Shown piece by piece: positions 15,675 through 24,751 of a DNA stretch of 64,000 nt. Location: the NCBI RefSeq assembly GCF_965184065.1, contig NZ_OZ239098.1; one strand, written 5' to 3'. The stretch comes from Methylopumilus sp026399645 (GTDB taxonomy: Bacteria > Pseudomonadota > Gammaproteobacteria > Burkholderiales > Methylophilaceae). Made by a program: the position numbers and the translations under genes. Under the pieces are notes generated by a model, which made no database searches, was not told the origin of the DNA, and saw only the letters and a list, made by a program, of their open reading frames with translations. Each line of letters begins with the position of its first letter. Positions within the stretch are counted from its first letter, which is position 1.

Positions 15675-17675
15675 GTGATTAAAAAATACTTTAAAAATAT
15701 AATTTGGATTCTACTAGCTCTATTAGGGGCTCTCGCATTTTCAACAATTGCACTGAGTCGCAATGAGAGTATCAACGCCGTTTGGTTTATTACTGCTGCT
15801 GTATGTATATACATGATTGCTTATAGATTCTATGCAAGCTGGATTGCAGCAAAAGTTCTAGTCATTGACGAGCATAGAAAAACACCAGCTCTAAGACTGC
15901 AAAATGACAAAGACTTTATTCCTACAGATAAATGGATTGTATTTGGCCACCATTTTGCCGCGATTGCTGGGCCAGGCCCTTTGGTTGGCCCTACGTTAGC
16001 AGCCCAGTTTGGTTATCTTCCTGGCATGTTATGGATATTAATAGGCGCTGTATTAGGAGGTGCTGTTCAAGATATGACCACATTATTTTTTTCGACGAGA
16101 CGCAACGGAAAAAGTTTAGGACAAATGGCAAGGGATGAAATTGGTGTAATTGGTGGAACTGCTTCATTGATTGGTACATTTTTAATCATGGTTATTTTGA
16201 TTGCTGTTTTAGGGTTGGTGGTTGTGAATGCCATGAAGCATAGCCCTTGGGCAACATCAACAGTTGCCGCAACAATACCTATCGCAATTTTTATTGGGAT
16301 TTATTTAAGGTCCATTAGGACAGGTAGAGTCCTTGAGGCCTCATTAATTGGATTCGGATTATTACTTTTGGCCGTTTTTGCTGGAGGGTTAATTGACCAT
16401 TCCCAGACGCTACGAACTTATTTTGATCATGATAGTTTGACGTTGGCTTGGGCTATTATTTTTTACGGCTTTGCAGCAGCAGTTCTTCCGGTTTGGCTTT
16501 TGTTAGCGCCGAGAGACTATCTATCGACATTTGTAAAATTAGGTACGGTGATTGTTCTAGCGGTTGCAATTATAACCTTACAACCAGAAATCAAAATGCC
16601 AGCTCTGACCCAGTTTACAGATGGTACAGGCCCTATTTTTGGTGGCAGTCTATTTCCTTTTGTTTTTATTACCATCGCGTGTGGATCAATTTCTGGATTC
16701 CACTCTTTAATCGCTTCAGGCACAACACCTAAACTATTGGATAACGAAAAATATATTCCAATGATTGGATACGGTGCGATGCTTTTAGAATCTTTCGTAG
16801 CTATTATGGCCTTAATAGCCGCAACAGTATTGGAACCAGGTATCTTTTTTGCAATTAATAGCCCTGTGGGAGTTGTTGGATCAGAAGCTGTCGATGCCAT
16901 TCAAAAAATAAACTCATGGGGATTTAAAGTGACAGTTGAGGAAATGGAATTACTTGCAAAAAATATGGGTGAAACATCACTTTTTGCTAGAACAGGCGGA
17001 GCCCCTTCATTAGCGGTGGGTATGGCGAATATATTTGGCAAGGCATTTGGTACAAACTTATTGGCGATGTGGTATCACTTTGCCATCATGTTTGAGGCAA
17101 TATTTATTCTCACTACTTTAGATGCAGGCACTCGTGTTGGAAGATTTATGTTACAGGATATGATTGGCAACATTTACCCGAAGTTTGGTCAAACTTCATG
17201 GATGCCATCAATTATTTTAAGTAGCGCAATCGTTGTAAGCTGTTGGGGATATTTTTTATACATCGGCGTGATAGACCCTAATGGTGGTGTAAATATTCTG
17301 TGGCCTTTATTTGGTATTGCGAATCAAATGTTGGCAGCGATTGCATTATCTGTAGGCACTGGCATTCTTATTAAATCGAACAAATTAAAATACGCTTGGG
17401 TCACCGGACTACCTTTAATTTGGTTAATTATTGTAACCACTACTGCTGCTTATCAGAAAATATTTAGTCAAGATATTAGAGTTGGATTTCTGGCAGCAGC
17501 TAGAGATCTGACAGATAAAATAAATATTGGGCTCATCGAGGACAGTAAAATTTCCATTACTCATCAGTTAATTTTTAATCAAAAACTAGATGCTTTTATT
17601 ACTCTCTTCTTACTTATTATTTTGTGGACAGTAGTGATTGATATGTTAAGAATTTCATTTTTTAAAAAGAATTAA
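15675..17675 (+). CDS. cstA: CstA family carbon starvation / peptide-pyruvate transporter
   Basis: This is a 666-residue inner membrane protein with many predicted membrane segments. Signature stretches are FGHHFAAIAGPGPLVGP (near residue 90), GAVQDMTTLFFSTRRNGKSLG, and SGFHSLIASGTTPK. CstA proteins import peptides or pyruvate under carbon limitation. Gly-Pro-Gly in the signature is kept. The start is GTG at 15675 with a weak ribosome site. A small ybdD-like gene follows six bases later, as in E. coli. For a small-genome heterotroph this could be a scavenging route; the substrate is inference. Confidence 0.93.
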   Translation: MIKKYFKNIIWILLALLGALAFSTIALSRNESINAVWFITAAVCIYMIAYRFYASWIAAKVLVIDEHRKTPALRLQNDKDFIPTDKWIVFGHHFAAIAGPGPLVGPTLAAQFGYLPGMLWILIGAVLGGAVQDMTTLFFSTRRNGKSLGQMARDEIGVIGGTASLIGTFLIMVILIAVLGLVVVNAMKHSPWATSTVAATIPIAIFIGIYLRSIRTGRVLEASLIGFGLLLLAVFAGGLIDHSQTLRTYFDHDSLTLAWAIIFYGFAAAVLPVWLLLAPRDYLSTFVKLGTVIVLAVAIITLQPEIKMPALTQFTDGTGPIFGGSLFPFVFITIACGSISGFHSLIASGTTPKLLDNEKYIPMIGYGAMLLESFVAIMALIAATVLEPGIFFAINSPVGVVGSEAVDAIQKINSWGFKVTVEEMELLAKNMGETSLFARTGGAPSLAVGMANIFGKAFGTNLLAMWYHFAIMFEAIFILTTLDAGTRVGRFMLQDMIGNIYPKFGQTSWMPSIILSSAIVVSCWGYFLYIGVIDPNGGVNILWPLFGIANQMLAAIALSVGTGILIKSNKLKYAWVTGLPLIWLIIVTTTAAYQKIFSQDIRVGFLAAARDLTDKINIGLIEDSKISITHQLIFNQKLDAFITLFLLIILWTVVIDMLRISFFKKN

Positions 17676-17681
17676 TAAGTC

Positions 17682-17861
17682 ATGCTAAAAGCAATTAAAT
17701 TAATATATGTATTTTTACGAAGATTATCAGGAGATGATCTCTATGATCTTTATGTGATGAATCATAAGCAGTGTTCAAATAAACATAAGCTCATGAGTAA
17801 ACAACAATTTTATCAAGCAACACTTGATAAAAAATGGAGTGGCATAAAACGCTGTTGTTAG
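17682..17861 (+). CDS. Small YbdD/YjiX-family protein (CstA partner)
   Basis: This encodes a 59-residue protein with family hallmarks: a RRLSGDDLYDLYV segment (residues 13-25), a QQFYQATLDKKW segment (41-52) and the C-terminal double cysteine KRCC. E. coli YbdD is about 65 residues, ends the same way, lies directly after cstA and is reported to be needed by this transporter class. No signal peptide or membrane helix is evident. Its last four bases (TTAG) are shared with the stop of lgt on the other strand. Confidence 0.85.
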   Translation: MLKAIKLIYVFLRRLSGDDLYDLYVMNHKQCSNKHKLMSKQQFYQATLDKKWSGIKRCC

Positions 17862-18625
17862 CTTTTTTTAAAGAGATAAATACCAGCGATGAGCATAGGA
17901 ATAGATAGCCATTGTCCCATTGAAAGATTGAGGAATAGTAGCCCTAAGAAATGATCGGGTTCCCTTGTAAATTCAACTAAAAATCTAAAAGTTCCGTACA
18001 GCATCAAAAAAACAGCAGATATCTGGCCTGTTTCCCTTTTCTGTTTTGAATAAAACCAAAGGGCTATAAACATGATAAAACCTTCAAGAAAGCATTCATA
18101 TAGTTGAGAAGGATGCCTTGCCAAGCTGTCTACATTAGGGAAGATCATGCCTAAGAAAAATTGTGTGGGTCTTCCCCATAATTCTGCATTAATAAAATTT
18201 CCAAGACGACCAAATGCAAGACCTAGAGGAACCAAGGGTGCGATGAAATCTAAAATCGACAGTAAAGATACCTTATATTTTTTAGCTAAAAGTATCATGG
18301 CGATAACTACACCTAAAAATCCGCCATGGAATGACATACCACCTTTCCATAATGCAATGATCTCAATTGGCTGGTTTATATAGTATTGCAATTGATAAAA
18401 TAAAATATAACCTAATCGCCCACCTGCAATAACGCCAATAGCACCATAAAAAAAAGCATCATCCAACATCTTTTCATTCCAAGATAGCCATGGACGCGTC
18501 CTGATTTGAACTTTACCTAACTGAAGAAATCCCACAAAAGCCAAAAGATACATAATTCCGTACCAATGAATCTGAAACGATCCAAGATTAACTGCTACAG
18601 GGTCTATTTGGGGATGAATAAGCAT
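17858..18625 (-). CDS. lgt: Prolipoprotein diacylglyceryl transferase
   Basis: Lgt transfers diacylglycerol from phosphatidylglycerol to the lipobox cysteine of prolipoproteins in the inner membrane. The 255-residue protein has the N-terminal IHWYGIMYLLAF segment, the essential histidine in GGMSFHGGFLG and the Lgt signature GRLGNFINAELWGR. It is shorter than E. coli Lgt (291), mainly in loops. It converges with the ybdD-like gene with overlapping stop codons. Confidence 0.97.
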   Translation of the reverse strand: MLIHPQIDPVAVNLGSFQIHWYGIMYLLAFVGFLQLGKVQIRTRPWLSWNEKMLDDAFFYGAIGVIAGGRLGYILFYQLQYYINQPIEIIALWKGGMSFHGGFLGVVIAMILLAKKYKVSLLSILDFIAPLVPLGLAFGRLGNFINAELWGRPTQFFLGMIFPNVDSLARHPSQLYECFLEGFIMFIALWFYSKQKRETGQISAVFLMLYGTFRFLVEFTREPDHFLGLLFLNLSMGQWLSIPMLIAGIYLFKKS

Positions 18626-18688
18626 AAGTTTGTTGTCATTATAAGTTAAAATAATTCTTTAAATTGATTGTAATCTTAAGAGGTCATT

Positions 18689-20542
18689 ATGCCCGTATAT
18701 CGCTCTAAAACGACTACTCATGGCAGAAACCAAGCTGGTGCCCGCGCGCTTTGGCGCGCTACAGGCATGAAGGATGGTGATTTTACAAAGCCAATTATTG
18801 CAGTTTGTAATTCATTTACACAGTTTGTTCCAGGGCATGTTCATTTAAAAGATATAGGGCAGCTTGTAGCAAGAGAAATTGAAAAACATGGCGGTGTTGC
18901 AAAAGAGTTTAATACCATCGCAGTAGATGATGGGATAGCTATGGGGCATGACGGTATGCTATACAGCCTTCCAAGCCGAGATCTAATTGCGGATAGTGTC
19001 GAATATATGGTAAATGCTCACTGCGCAGATGCCATTGTTTGTATATCTAATTGCGATAAGATAACTCCCGGTATGCTTATGGCAGCGCTCAGAATTAATA
19101 TTCCCGTAGTCTTTGTTTCAGGCGGCCCTATGGAAGCGGGTAAGGTCAATTGGAACAATGAAATCAAGAAATTAGATTTAGTAGATGCGATGGTAGCAGG
19201 TGCTGATACAAGAGTCTCTGATAAAGAATCCGATGAAATTGAACGATCAGCATGTCCAACATGCGGTTCTTGTTCAGGCATGTTTACAGCAAATTCAATG
19301 AACTGTTTAACAGAAGCCTTAGGATTAAGTCTTCCCGGTAATGGAAGTACTTTAGCAACTCACGCAGCTAGAAAAAAATTATTTCAAGAGGCTGGAAGAG
19401 TTATTGTTGATTTAGCAAAGCGATATTACGAAGGTGAAGATGAAAGTGCATTGCCTAGAAATATTGCAAGTTTTAAAGCTTTTGAAAATGCTATGACTTT
19501 AGATGTGTCTATGGGAGGCTCAACAAATACAGTTCTTCATTTGCTTGCGGCAGCTCATGAGGCTAAAGTAAATTTCACGATGAAAGATATAGATCGTATT
19601 TCAAGAAAAGTGCCTTGCTTAGCAAAAGTAGCACCTGCCACAGATAAGTTCCATATGGAAGATGTTCATAGAGCAGGAGGTGTGATGGGAATTTTAGGAG
19701 AGCTTGACCGTGCAACTCTAATTCATAGAGATGTACCTACTATTCACTCTAAAACTTTAGGTGAAGCAATAGATCACTGGGATATTGTGACGACCAAAAA
19801 TGAAGAAGTTAAAAACTTTTATCGTGCAGCGCCAGGAGGCATACCTACTACTATTGCGTTCAGCCAAAGTATGCTTTATCCAACCTTAGACGACGACAGA
19901 ACTTCTGGATGTATTCGAAGTAAAGAAAATGCCTATAGCCAAGATGGTGGACTTGCAGTACTTTTTGGAAATATTGCACGTAATGGCTGCATTGTTAAAA
20001 CAGCGGGTGTTGATGAGAGCATTTTGAAATTTAAAGGACGTGCGCGTATTTTTGAATCACAAGACGAGGCAGTTACTGCTATTTTAGCGGACAAGATTAT
20101 TGCAGGTGATGTCGTTGTTATCACATATGAAGGGCCAAGAGGTGGACCTGGTATGCAAGAAATGCTTTATCCAACCACCTATTTAAAATCAAAAGACCTT
20201 GGTAAAGTTTGTGCACTTTTAACTGACGGAAGATTTTCTGGAGGAACTTCTGGATTAAGTATTGGCCATGTTTCCCCTGAAGCTGCTGAGCAAGGGGAAA
20301 TTGCATTAATTGAAGAAAACGATCAAATTGAAATTGATATTCCAAATAGAACAATTAATTTAATGATTGACGATGCAGCCCTTCTTAAAAGAAAAGATAA
20401 GATGAATGCTGATGCTAAGAATGCCTGGAAACCTAAACCAAGAATAAGAAAAGTTTCTCAAGCATTAAGAGCTTATGCATTAATGACTACAAGCGCTGAT
20501 AAAGGTGCTATTCGAGATATTTCAAAGCTTGAGGAAATTTAA
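18689..20542 (+). CDS. ilvD: Dihydroxy-acid dehydratase
   Basis: IlvD dehydrates 2,3-dihydroxy acids to the 2-keto precursors of valine, isoleucine and leucine. The 617-residue protein has the iron-sulfur cluster region ISNCDKITPGM (C122) and CPTCGSCSGMFTANSMNC (C189-C195), plus SFTQFVPGHVHL, matching the E. coli-type enzyme. RBS AAGAGG precedes the ATG. It lies divergent from lgt and nine bases before the mutarotase gene. Confidence 0.98.
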   Translation: MPVYRSKTTTHGRNQAGARALWRATGMKDGDFTKPIIAVCNSFTQFVPGHVHLKDIGQLVAREIEKHGGVAKEFNTIAVDDGIAMGHDGMLYSLPSRDLIADSVEYMVNAHCADAIVCISNCDKITPGMLMAALRINIPVVFVSGGPMEAGKVNWNNEIKKLDLVDAMVAGADTRVSDKESDEIERSACPTCGSCSGMFTANSMNCLTEALGLSLPGNGSTLATHAARKKLFQEAGRVIVDLAKRYYEGEDESALPRNIASFKAFENAMTLDVSMGGSTNTVLHLLAAAHEAKVNFTMKDIDRISRKVPCLAKVAPATDKFHMEDVHRAGGVMGILGELDRATLIHRDVPTIHSKTLGEAIDHWDIVTTKNEEVKNFYRAAPGGIPTTIAFSQSMLYPTLDDDRTSGCIRSKENAYSQDGGLAVLFGNIARNGCIVKTAGVDESILKFKGRARIFESQDEAVTAILADKIIAGDVVVITYEGPRGGPGMQEMLYPTTYLKSKDLGKVCALLTDGRFSGGTSGLSIGHVSPEAAEQGEIALIEENDQIEIDIPNRTINLMIDDAALLKRKDKMNADAKNAWKPKPRIRKVSQALRAYALMTTSADKGAIRDISKLEEI

Positions 20543-20550
20543 TTTTTAAA

Positions 20551-21450
20551 ATGATAAGTGAAAAAAATATATCAGCTTCTGAAAGCTACAAGATTACAAA
20601 AAATGAAATTGGTTTAAAATTTATCACGATTGATAATGGGCTTGCTTCAGCAAAGATAGCGCTTCAAGGCGCTCACATTATGCAATGGAAGCCACATGAT
20701 ATAAAAAATGAAGTGCTCTGGCTTTCAAGTAATACGAGATATATGCATGGAAGATCTATTCGGGGTGGCGTACCTATCTGTTGGCCTTGGTTTGGCGCTC
20801 ACCCTACAGACGGAAGCTTTTGTCCGCATGGATTTGCTAGAGTTATTCCATGGCGTATTAATGAGGTTATTGATTTGGAAAGTGGAGCTACTAAAGTGAC
20901 ATTTGTAATGCTTCCTACGCCCGAAGTGAATAGACAGCTTTCATATCAATTTAATTTAGAATTTTCTATTACGATTGGTAGTTCAATCCATCTTGATCTT
21001 AAAACAACGAATTTATCTGAACAACCTTTCTTGATTGGTGAGGGATATCACACTTATTTTCAGATAAGCGATATTGAAAATATTGAAGTGACTGGATTAG
21101 AAAATAAAATCTATTCAGACAAAGCGAAGGGATATAAAAAATTCAATCAAGAAGATCAAATTAAATTTGATGCTGAATTTGATAGAGTTTATTTAAATAC
21201 AAAAGATACATGTGTGATTCATGATAAGGGATTTGATCGAAAAATTATTGTACAAAAAGAAAACAGTGAATCAACAGTCATTTGGACGCCATGGGATAAA
21301 AAAGTTAAAACTATGGTTGATATGGGGACTGAAGATGAATGGAAAAAAATGATCTGTGTGGAAAGTGTTAATGCGCTAGAAAATAGTGTCATGGTCTACC
21401 CGAATGAGTCTCATAACCTAATAGCCGAGTATTTAGTTCAAGAATATTAA
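20551..21450 (+). CDS. Putative D-hexose-6-phosphate mutarotase (YeaD-like)
   Basis: This 299-residue protein of the aldose 1-epimerase superfamily would interconvert alpha and beta anomers of hexose 6-phosphates. Recognisable parts are GAHIMQWKP, the RGGVPICWPWFGAH segment near residue 71, the GEGYHTYF histidine region near residue 164, and VIWTPWDKK with CVESVNA at the C-terminus. These match the YeaD branch rather than galactose mutarotase GalM. It follows ilvD by eight bases and is probably cotranscribed. Confidence 0.9.
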   Translation: MISEKNISASESYKITKNEIGLKFITIDNGLASAKIALQGAHIMQWKPHDIKNEVLWLSSNTRYMHGRSIRGGVPICWPWFGAHPTDGSFCPHGFARVIPWRINEVIDLESGATKVTFVMLPTPEVNRQLSYQFNLEFSITIGSSIHLDLKTTNLSEQPFLIGEGYHTYFQISDIENIEVTGLENKIYSDKAKGYKKFNQEDQIKFDAEFDRVYLNTKDTCVIHDKGFDRKIIVQKENSESTVIWTPWDKKVKTMVDMGTEDEWKKMICVESVNALENSVMVYPNESHNLIAEYLVQEY

Positions 21451-21538
21451 TAGTATAATTTTATTTAAATTGCTTTTAATTCAAATAAAATTAGGAGTAT
21501 TATAATAATTGTTTAACCAATTTAAGGGCGGAAATAAT

Positions 21539-21859
21539 ATGAAATCAGTGATTCTAAGTATGGCAGTGGTTAGTATGTTTATAGCAAATCAAGCTCAGGC
21601 TGCAGATGCTAAAGCTGCTGAAGCATTAGCTCAAAAAAGCGGATGTTTAGCTTGTCATGCCGTTGAAAAAAAAGTGCTTGGACCATCATATAAAGATGTT
21701 GCAGCGAAGTATAAAGGCGACAAAGGGGCTGAAGCGAAATTAGCAGCTAAGATAAAAGCAGGTGGTAGTGGTGTTTGGGGCCCAGTTCCAATGCCGCCTC
21801 ACCCTCAAGTTAAAGATGAGGATATCAAAACAATCGTTTCATGGGTTTTATCGCTTTAA
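21539..21859 (+). CDS. Periplasmic class I cytochrome c (c551/c552-like)
   Basis: This 106-residue protein starts at the ATG at 21539, giving a clean signal peptide (MKSVILSMAV ... ANQAQA) cleaved after residue 21. An in-frame TTG at 21509 would put ten polar residues before the signal and is less likely. The haem site CLACH (C36-H40) and a likely axial Met85 in GPVPMPPHP are visible. It resembles small monohaem electron carriers that feed cytochrome oxidases or serve methanol oxidation. A TATAAT box lies at 21501-21506; its -35 is weak. Confidence 0.92.
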   Translation: MKSVILSMAVVSMFIANQAQAADAKAAEALAQKSGCLACHAVEKKVLGPSYKDVAAKYKGDKGAEAKLAAKIKAGGSGVWGPVPMPPHPQVKDEDIKTIVSWVLSL

Positions 21860-21878
21860 CGAAGTGTTGATCTTAAAT

Positions 21879-21904
21879 AAAAAACCGGCTTAGGCCGGTT
21901 TTTT
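21879..21904. terminator. Bidirectional terminator, cytochrome c / permease
   Basis: ACCGGC/GCCGGT with a TTAG loop is flanked by A and T runs, so it works on both strands. It lies between the convergent cytochrome c gene (plus) and the permease gene (minus), whose stop codon falls in the hairpin. Confidence 0.9.
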
Positions 21905-23305
21905 ATTTAAGTGACTATGTTTTATTGAATAAGTAAAATAAAAAACAACTCCAATTAACACCCAAATTAAAAATCTTTTCCAAGTTTCAACCGGCAAGAA
22001 AAACATTAAAGCGCCACATGAAAAAATTCCCAAGAGAGGGATAAGAGGATGCCATTTATTTTTAAATGTTGCCATATTATTTTTATGAAGTTTTCTTATA
22101 AAAATGACACCCAGTGAAACAATCACAAAGGCAGCTAATGTTCCAATATTCACTATCTCAGCTAAAGTGCCAAGTGGTATAAATCCAGCAATTAATGAGA
22201 TTAATAGTCCACAATAAACAATAACTTTTATAGGGGTGTTGGTATTTTTGTTCACTTCGCATAAAGAATGAGGAAGTAACCCATCTCTGCTCATTGCAAA
22301 AATAATTCTTGTTAAAGCGTAATAAAGAACAAGCATTACGGTTGTGAGTCCGGCAATAACACCAGTAGAAACAACAGCAGAAGCCCATTGAAATCCAATC
22401 TTTTGGAGCGCATAAGCAACAGGAGAAGATACATTTAGTTCTTGATATGGAACAACACCTGTAAGCAATAATGAAACGATAATGTATATCACAGTACAAA
22501 AAGCAAGTGAGCCAATAATACCTTTAGGCAGATCTCTTTGTGGATTGATTGCCTCTTCAGCGGCGGTTGAAACCGCATCAAAACCAACGTACGCAAAAAA
22601 AACCAAAGAAGCGCCTGCAAGAACACCAACAGTTTTTCCATCAGGTAATGTCGAAAACCATCCATAAGGCATAAATGGATGCCAGTTAGCCGGATTCACA
22701 TTGAACATAGCAACTGAGATAAATAGCGTGATGGTTAAAAGTTTTATAAAAACCATCACAGCATTAAATTTAGCACTTTGCTTTGCTCCAATAATAAGCA
22801 AGGACATAATTATTAGTATAATGACCATTGCTGGAAGATTAACTATACCGCCTAATGAAGGAGCTTTTGATAATGCTTCTGGAAGGCCTAGATCTATAGC
22901 GGTAAGTGCGTTATTGAAATATCCAGACCAGCCATTTGCAACTGCAGCAATAGACATTCCATATTCCATGAGTAGAATCCAGCCAATAATCCATGCAAAG
23001 AATTCACCAAAAGCAACATAACTATAACCATAGGCGCTTCCACAGCCACCAATCGATGATGAAAGTTCTGCATAAGCCAATGCTGCAAAAGCACAAGCAA
23101 AGCCTGATACTACAAAAGATAAAATAACTGCAGGACCAGCTTGATTAGCAGCCGCAATACCAGTTAAAACAAATATACCTGTGCCAATGATGCACCCTAT
23201 ACCCAGCAATGTAAGATCCAATGCACTCAGACATTTTTTTAAATGCACTGGATGTTTATGGTTAATATTTTTTTTTCGAAGAATTTTTTTAAATAAATTA
23301 TTCAT
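21890..23305 (-). CDS. APC-family amino acid permease (cationic amino acid transporter-like)
   Basis: This 471-residue membrane protein has about a dozen predicted helices. LGIGCIIGTGIFVLTG near residue 35 and the YAELSSSIGGCGSAYGYSYVAFGE stretch near residue 80 are typical of the CAT/YfnA branch of the APC superfamily. Substrate cannot be assigned from sequence. The start overlaps the hemF end by eight bases, making it the last gene of the dusB-fis-pur operon. Confidence 0.9.
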   Translation of the reverse strand: MNNLFKKILRKKNINHKHPVHLKKCLSALDLTLLGIGCIIGTGIFVLTGIAAANQAGPAVILSFVVSGFACAFAALAYAELSSSIGGCGSAYGYSYVAFGEFFAWIIGWILLMEYGMSIAAVANGWSGYFNNALTAIDLGLPEALSKAPSLGGIVNLPAMVIILIIMSLLIIGAKQSAKFNAVMVFIKLLTITLFISVAMFNVNPANWHPFMPYGWFSTLPDGKTVGVLAGASLVFFAYVGFDAVSTAAEEAINPQRDLPKGIIGSLAFCTVIYIIVSLLLTGVVPYQELNVSSPVAYALQKIGFQWASAVVSTGVIAGLTTVMLVLYYALTRIIFAMSRDGLLPHSLCEVNKNTNTPIKVIVYCGLLISLIAGFIPLGTLAEIVNIGTLAAFVIVSLGVIFIRKLHKNNMATFKNKWHPLIPLLGIFSCGALMFFLPVETWKRFLIWVLIGVVFYFTYSIKHSHLNKKPA

Positions 23306-24206
23306 GACTTAGCCAATCTTTATTCGTTAAAAAATATGTATATAATTTTTCTTCTTTGCTACCTGTTTCTGGTTTCCAATCATATTTCCATTGAACCATT
23401 GGCGGCATCGACATTAAAATTGATTCAGTTCTACCATTAGATTGCAAACCAAATAAAGTGCCACGATCAAATATTAAATTAAATTCTACATAACGACCAC
23501 GTCGATACAACTGAAAGTCTCTTTCTTTCTCTGTGAAATGAATATCTTTTCTTCTTTGAAGAATTGGTAGATAAGCATTTAAAAAAACATCACCTACGGA
23601 CTTATTTAAATTGAAAGACTTATCAAAACCCAAATTATTAAAATCATCATAAAAAATACCGCCAATACCTCTAGGCTCTTTGCGATGCTTAAGATAAAAG
23701 TATTCATCGCAATTCTTTTTAAATTCTGGATAAAGTTTTTTATCGTATGGGTCAAGCATGGTTTTAAGTGTTTGGTGAAAATGCACTGCATCTTCGTCGA
23801 AGCCATAATAGGGGGTTAAATCCATACCCCCACCAAACCACCATATATCGTCAAGACCATCTTTTTTTGCAATAAAAAATCTTACATTCATATGCACCGT
23901 CGGGGCATATGGATTTTTAGGGTGCAAGACTAGTGATAACCCCATAGCCTCCCATTTCCTATTTACTGCTTCTGGATGGGCAGCGCTTGCCGAGCCTGGT
24001 AACTTGTCACCTACGACATGTGAGAATCCAACACCAGCCCTTTCAAATATATTGCCATTTTCTAAAAGGCAAGAAGTTCCACCGCCGCCTTCTTTTCGTT
24101 GCCATGAGTCATTAATAAAATTTTTTCCATCAACAATCTGAAGTGTTTCGACAATATTTGTTTGGAGATTGTTAAAGTACTCAAAAACTATATTTGAATT
24201 AATCAT
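23298..24206 (-). CDS. hemF: Aerobic coproporphyrinogen-III oxidase
   Basis: HemF decarboxylates coproporphyrinogen III to protoporphyrinogen IX using oxygen, without a metal-radical cofactor. The 302-residue protein contains WWFGGGMDLTPYYGF, KHRKEPRGIGGIFYDD and the YRRGRYVEFNLIFDRGT signature, with SILMSMPPMVQW near the C-terminus. It supplies haem for the cytochromes encoded in this window. It lies one base after tsaC in the operon. Confidence 0.98.
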   Translation of the reverse strand: MINSNIVFEYFNNLQTNIVETLQIVDGKNFINDSWQRKEGGGGTSCLLENGNIFERAGVGFSHVVGDKLPGSASAAHPEAVNRKWEAMGLSLVLHPKNPYAPTVHMNVRFFIAKKDGLDDIWWFGGGMDLTPYYGFDEDAVHFHQTLKTMLDPYDKKLYPEFKKNCDEYFYLKHRKEPRGIGGIFYDDFNNLGFDKSFNLNKSVGDVFLNAYLPILQRRKDIHFTEKERDFQLYRRGRYVEFNLIFDRGTLFGLQSNGRTESILMSMPPMVQWKYDWKPETGSKEEKLYTYFLTNKDWLSHE

Positions 24207-24207
24207 A

Positions 24208-24750
24208 TTATTTTCTAATTATTTTTTTGCTAACAAAATCTTGAATTGTTGTAGGCTTTTTTTCACTACCAATATTTCCTTTAATAATTTTCACTTTACT
24301 CCTAAACAAATTTTTACATGCTCTAAGAGTTTTGATAGATTGTTTATGGCTTAAGTTAGCACTTGTTGAGGTGATTGGAAAGTTGATTGAATTTAATAAA
24401 TTTAAAGTACTTTTAACTTTTGGGAGTCTTATGGCAATATTGTGACCTCCCCCTCTTAGCCATGAAGGGCAATAATTAGACGCAGGTACTAACCAAGTAT
24501 GAGGACCTGGCCATTTACCCATCATTTCTTTTGTTTGTGTCTCTGAAAGATCTTGCAGATATGAACGCAAATAATTTATTTTAGAGCTAATTAAAATAAA
24601 ACCTTTTGATCGAGCTCTTTTTTTTAACAATAAAATTTTTTCTACCGCATATTTATTTTTTGGGTCACAACCCAATCCATAACAAGACTCAGTAGGATAG
24701 GCTATTACACCCCCTTGTTTTAAATATCGGATTAAGCGGTGATTAGCCAA
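24208..24750 (-). CDS. tsaC: Threonylcarbamoyl-AMP synthase (TsaC/YrdC type)
   Basis: TsaC makes threonylcarbamoyl-AMP from threonine, bicarbonate and ATP, for the t6A modification of ANN-decoding tRNAs. The 180-residue single-domain form has YPTESCYGLGCDP near residue 20, KKRARSKGFILISS and the ITSTSANLSH segment. The start is TTG at 24750. TsaB, which acts in the next step, is encoded in the window at 49654. Confidence 0.95.
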   Translation of the reverse strand: MANHRLIRYLKQGGVIAYPTESCYGLGCDPKNKYAVEKILLLKKRARSKGFILISSKINYLRSYLQDLSETQTKEMMGKWPGPHTWLVPASNYCPSWLRGGGHNIAIRLPKVKSTLNLLNSINFPITSTSANLSHKQSIKTLRACKNLFRSKVKIIKGNIGSEKKPTTIQDFVSKKIIRK

Positions 24751-24751
24751 T

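Noticed and set aside
18739..18765. GC-rich hairpin-like stretch in the 5' part of ilvD
   Set aside because: It lies in coding sequence for the conserved N-terminal ARALWRATG segment and is explained by codon content.
21509..21541. Upstream TTG start of the cytochrome c gene
   Set aside because: It would place ten polar residues before a clean signal peptide; the ATG at 21539 fits better, although AGGAG at 21493 lies nearer the TTG.
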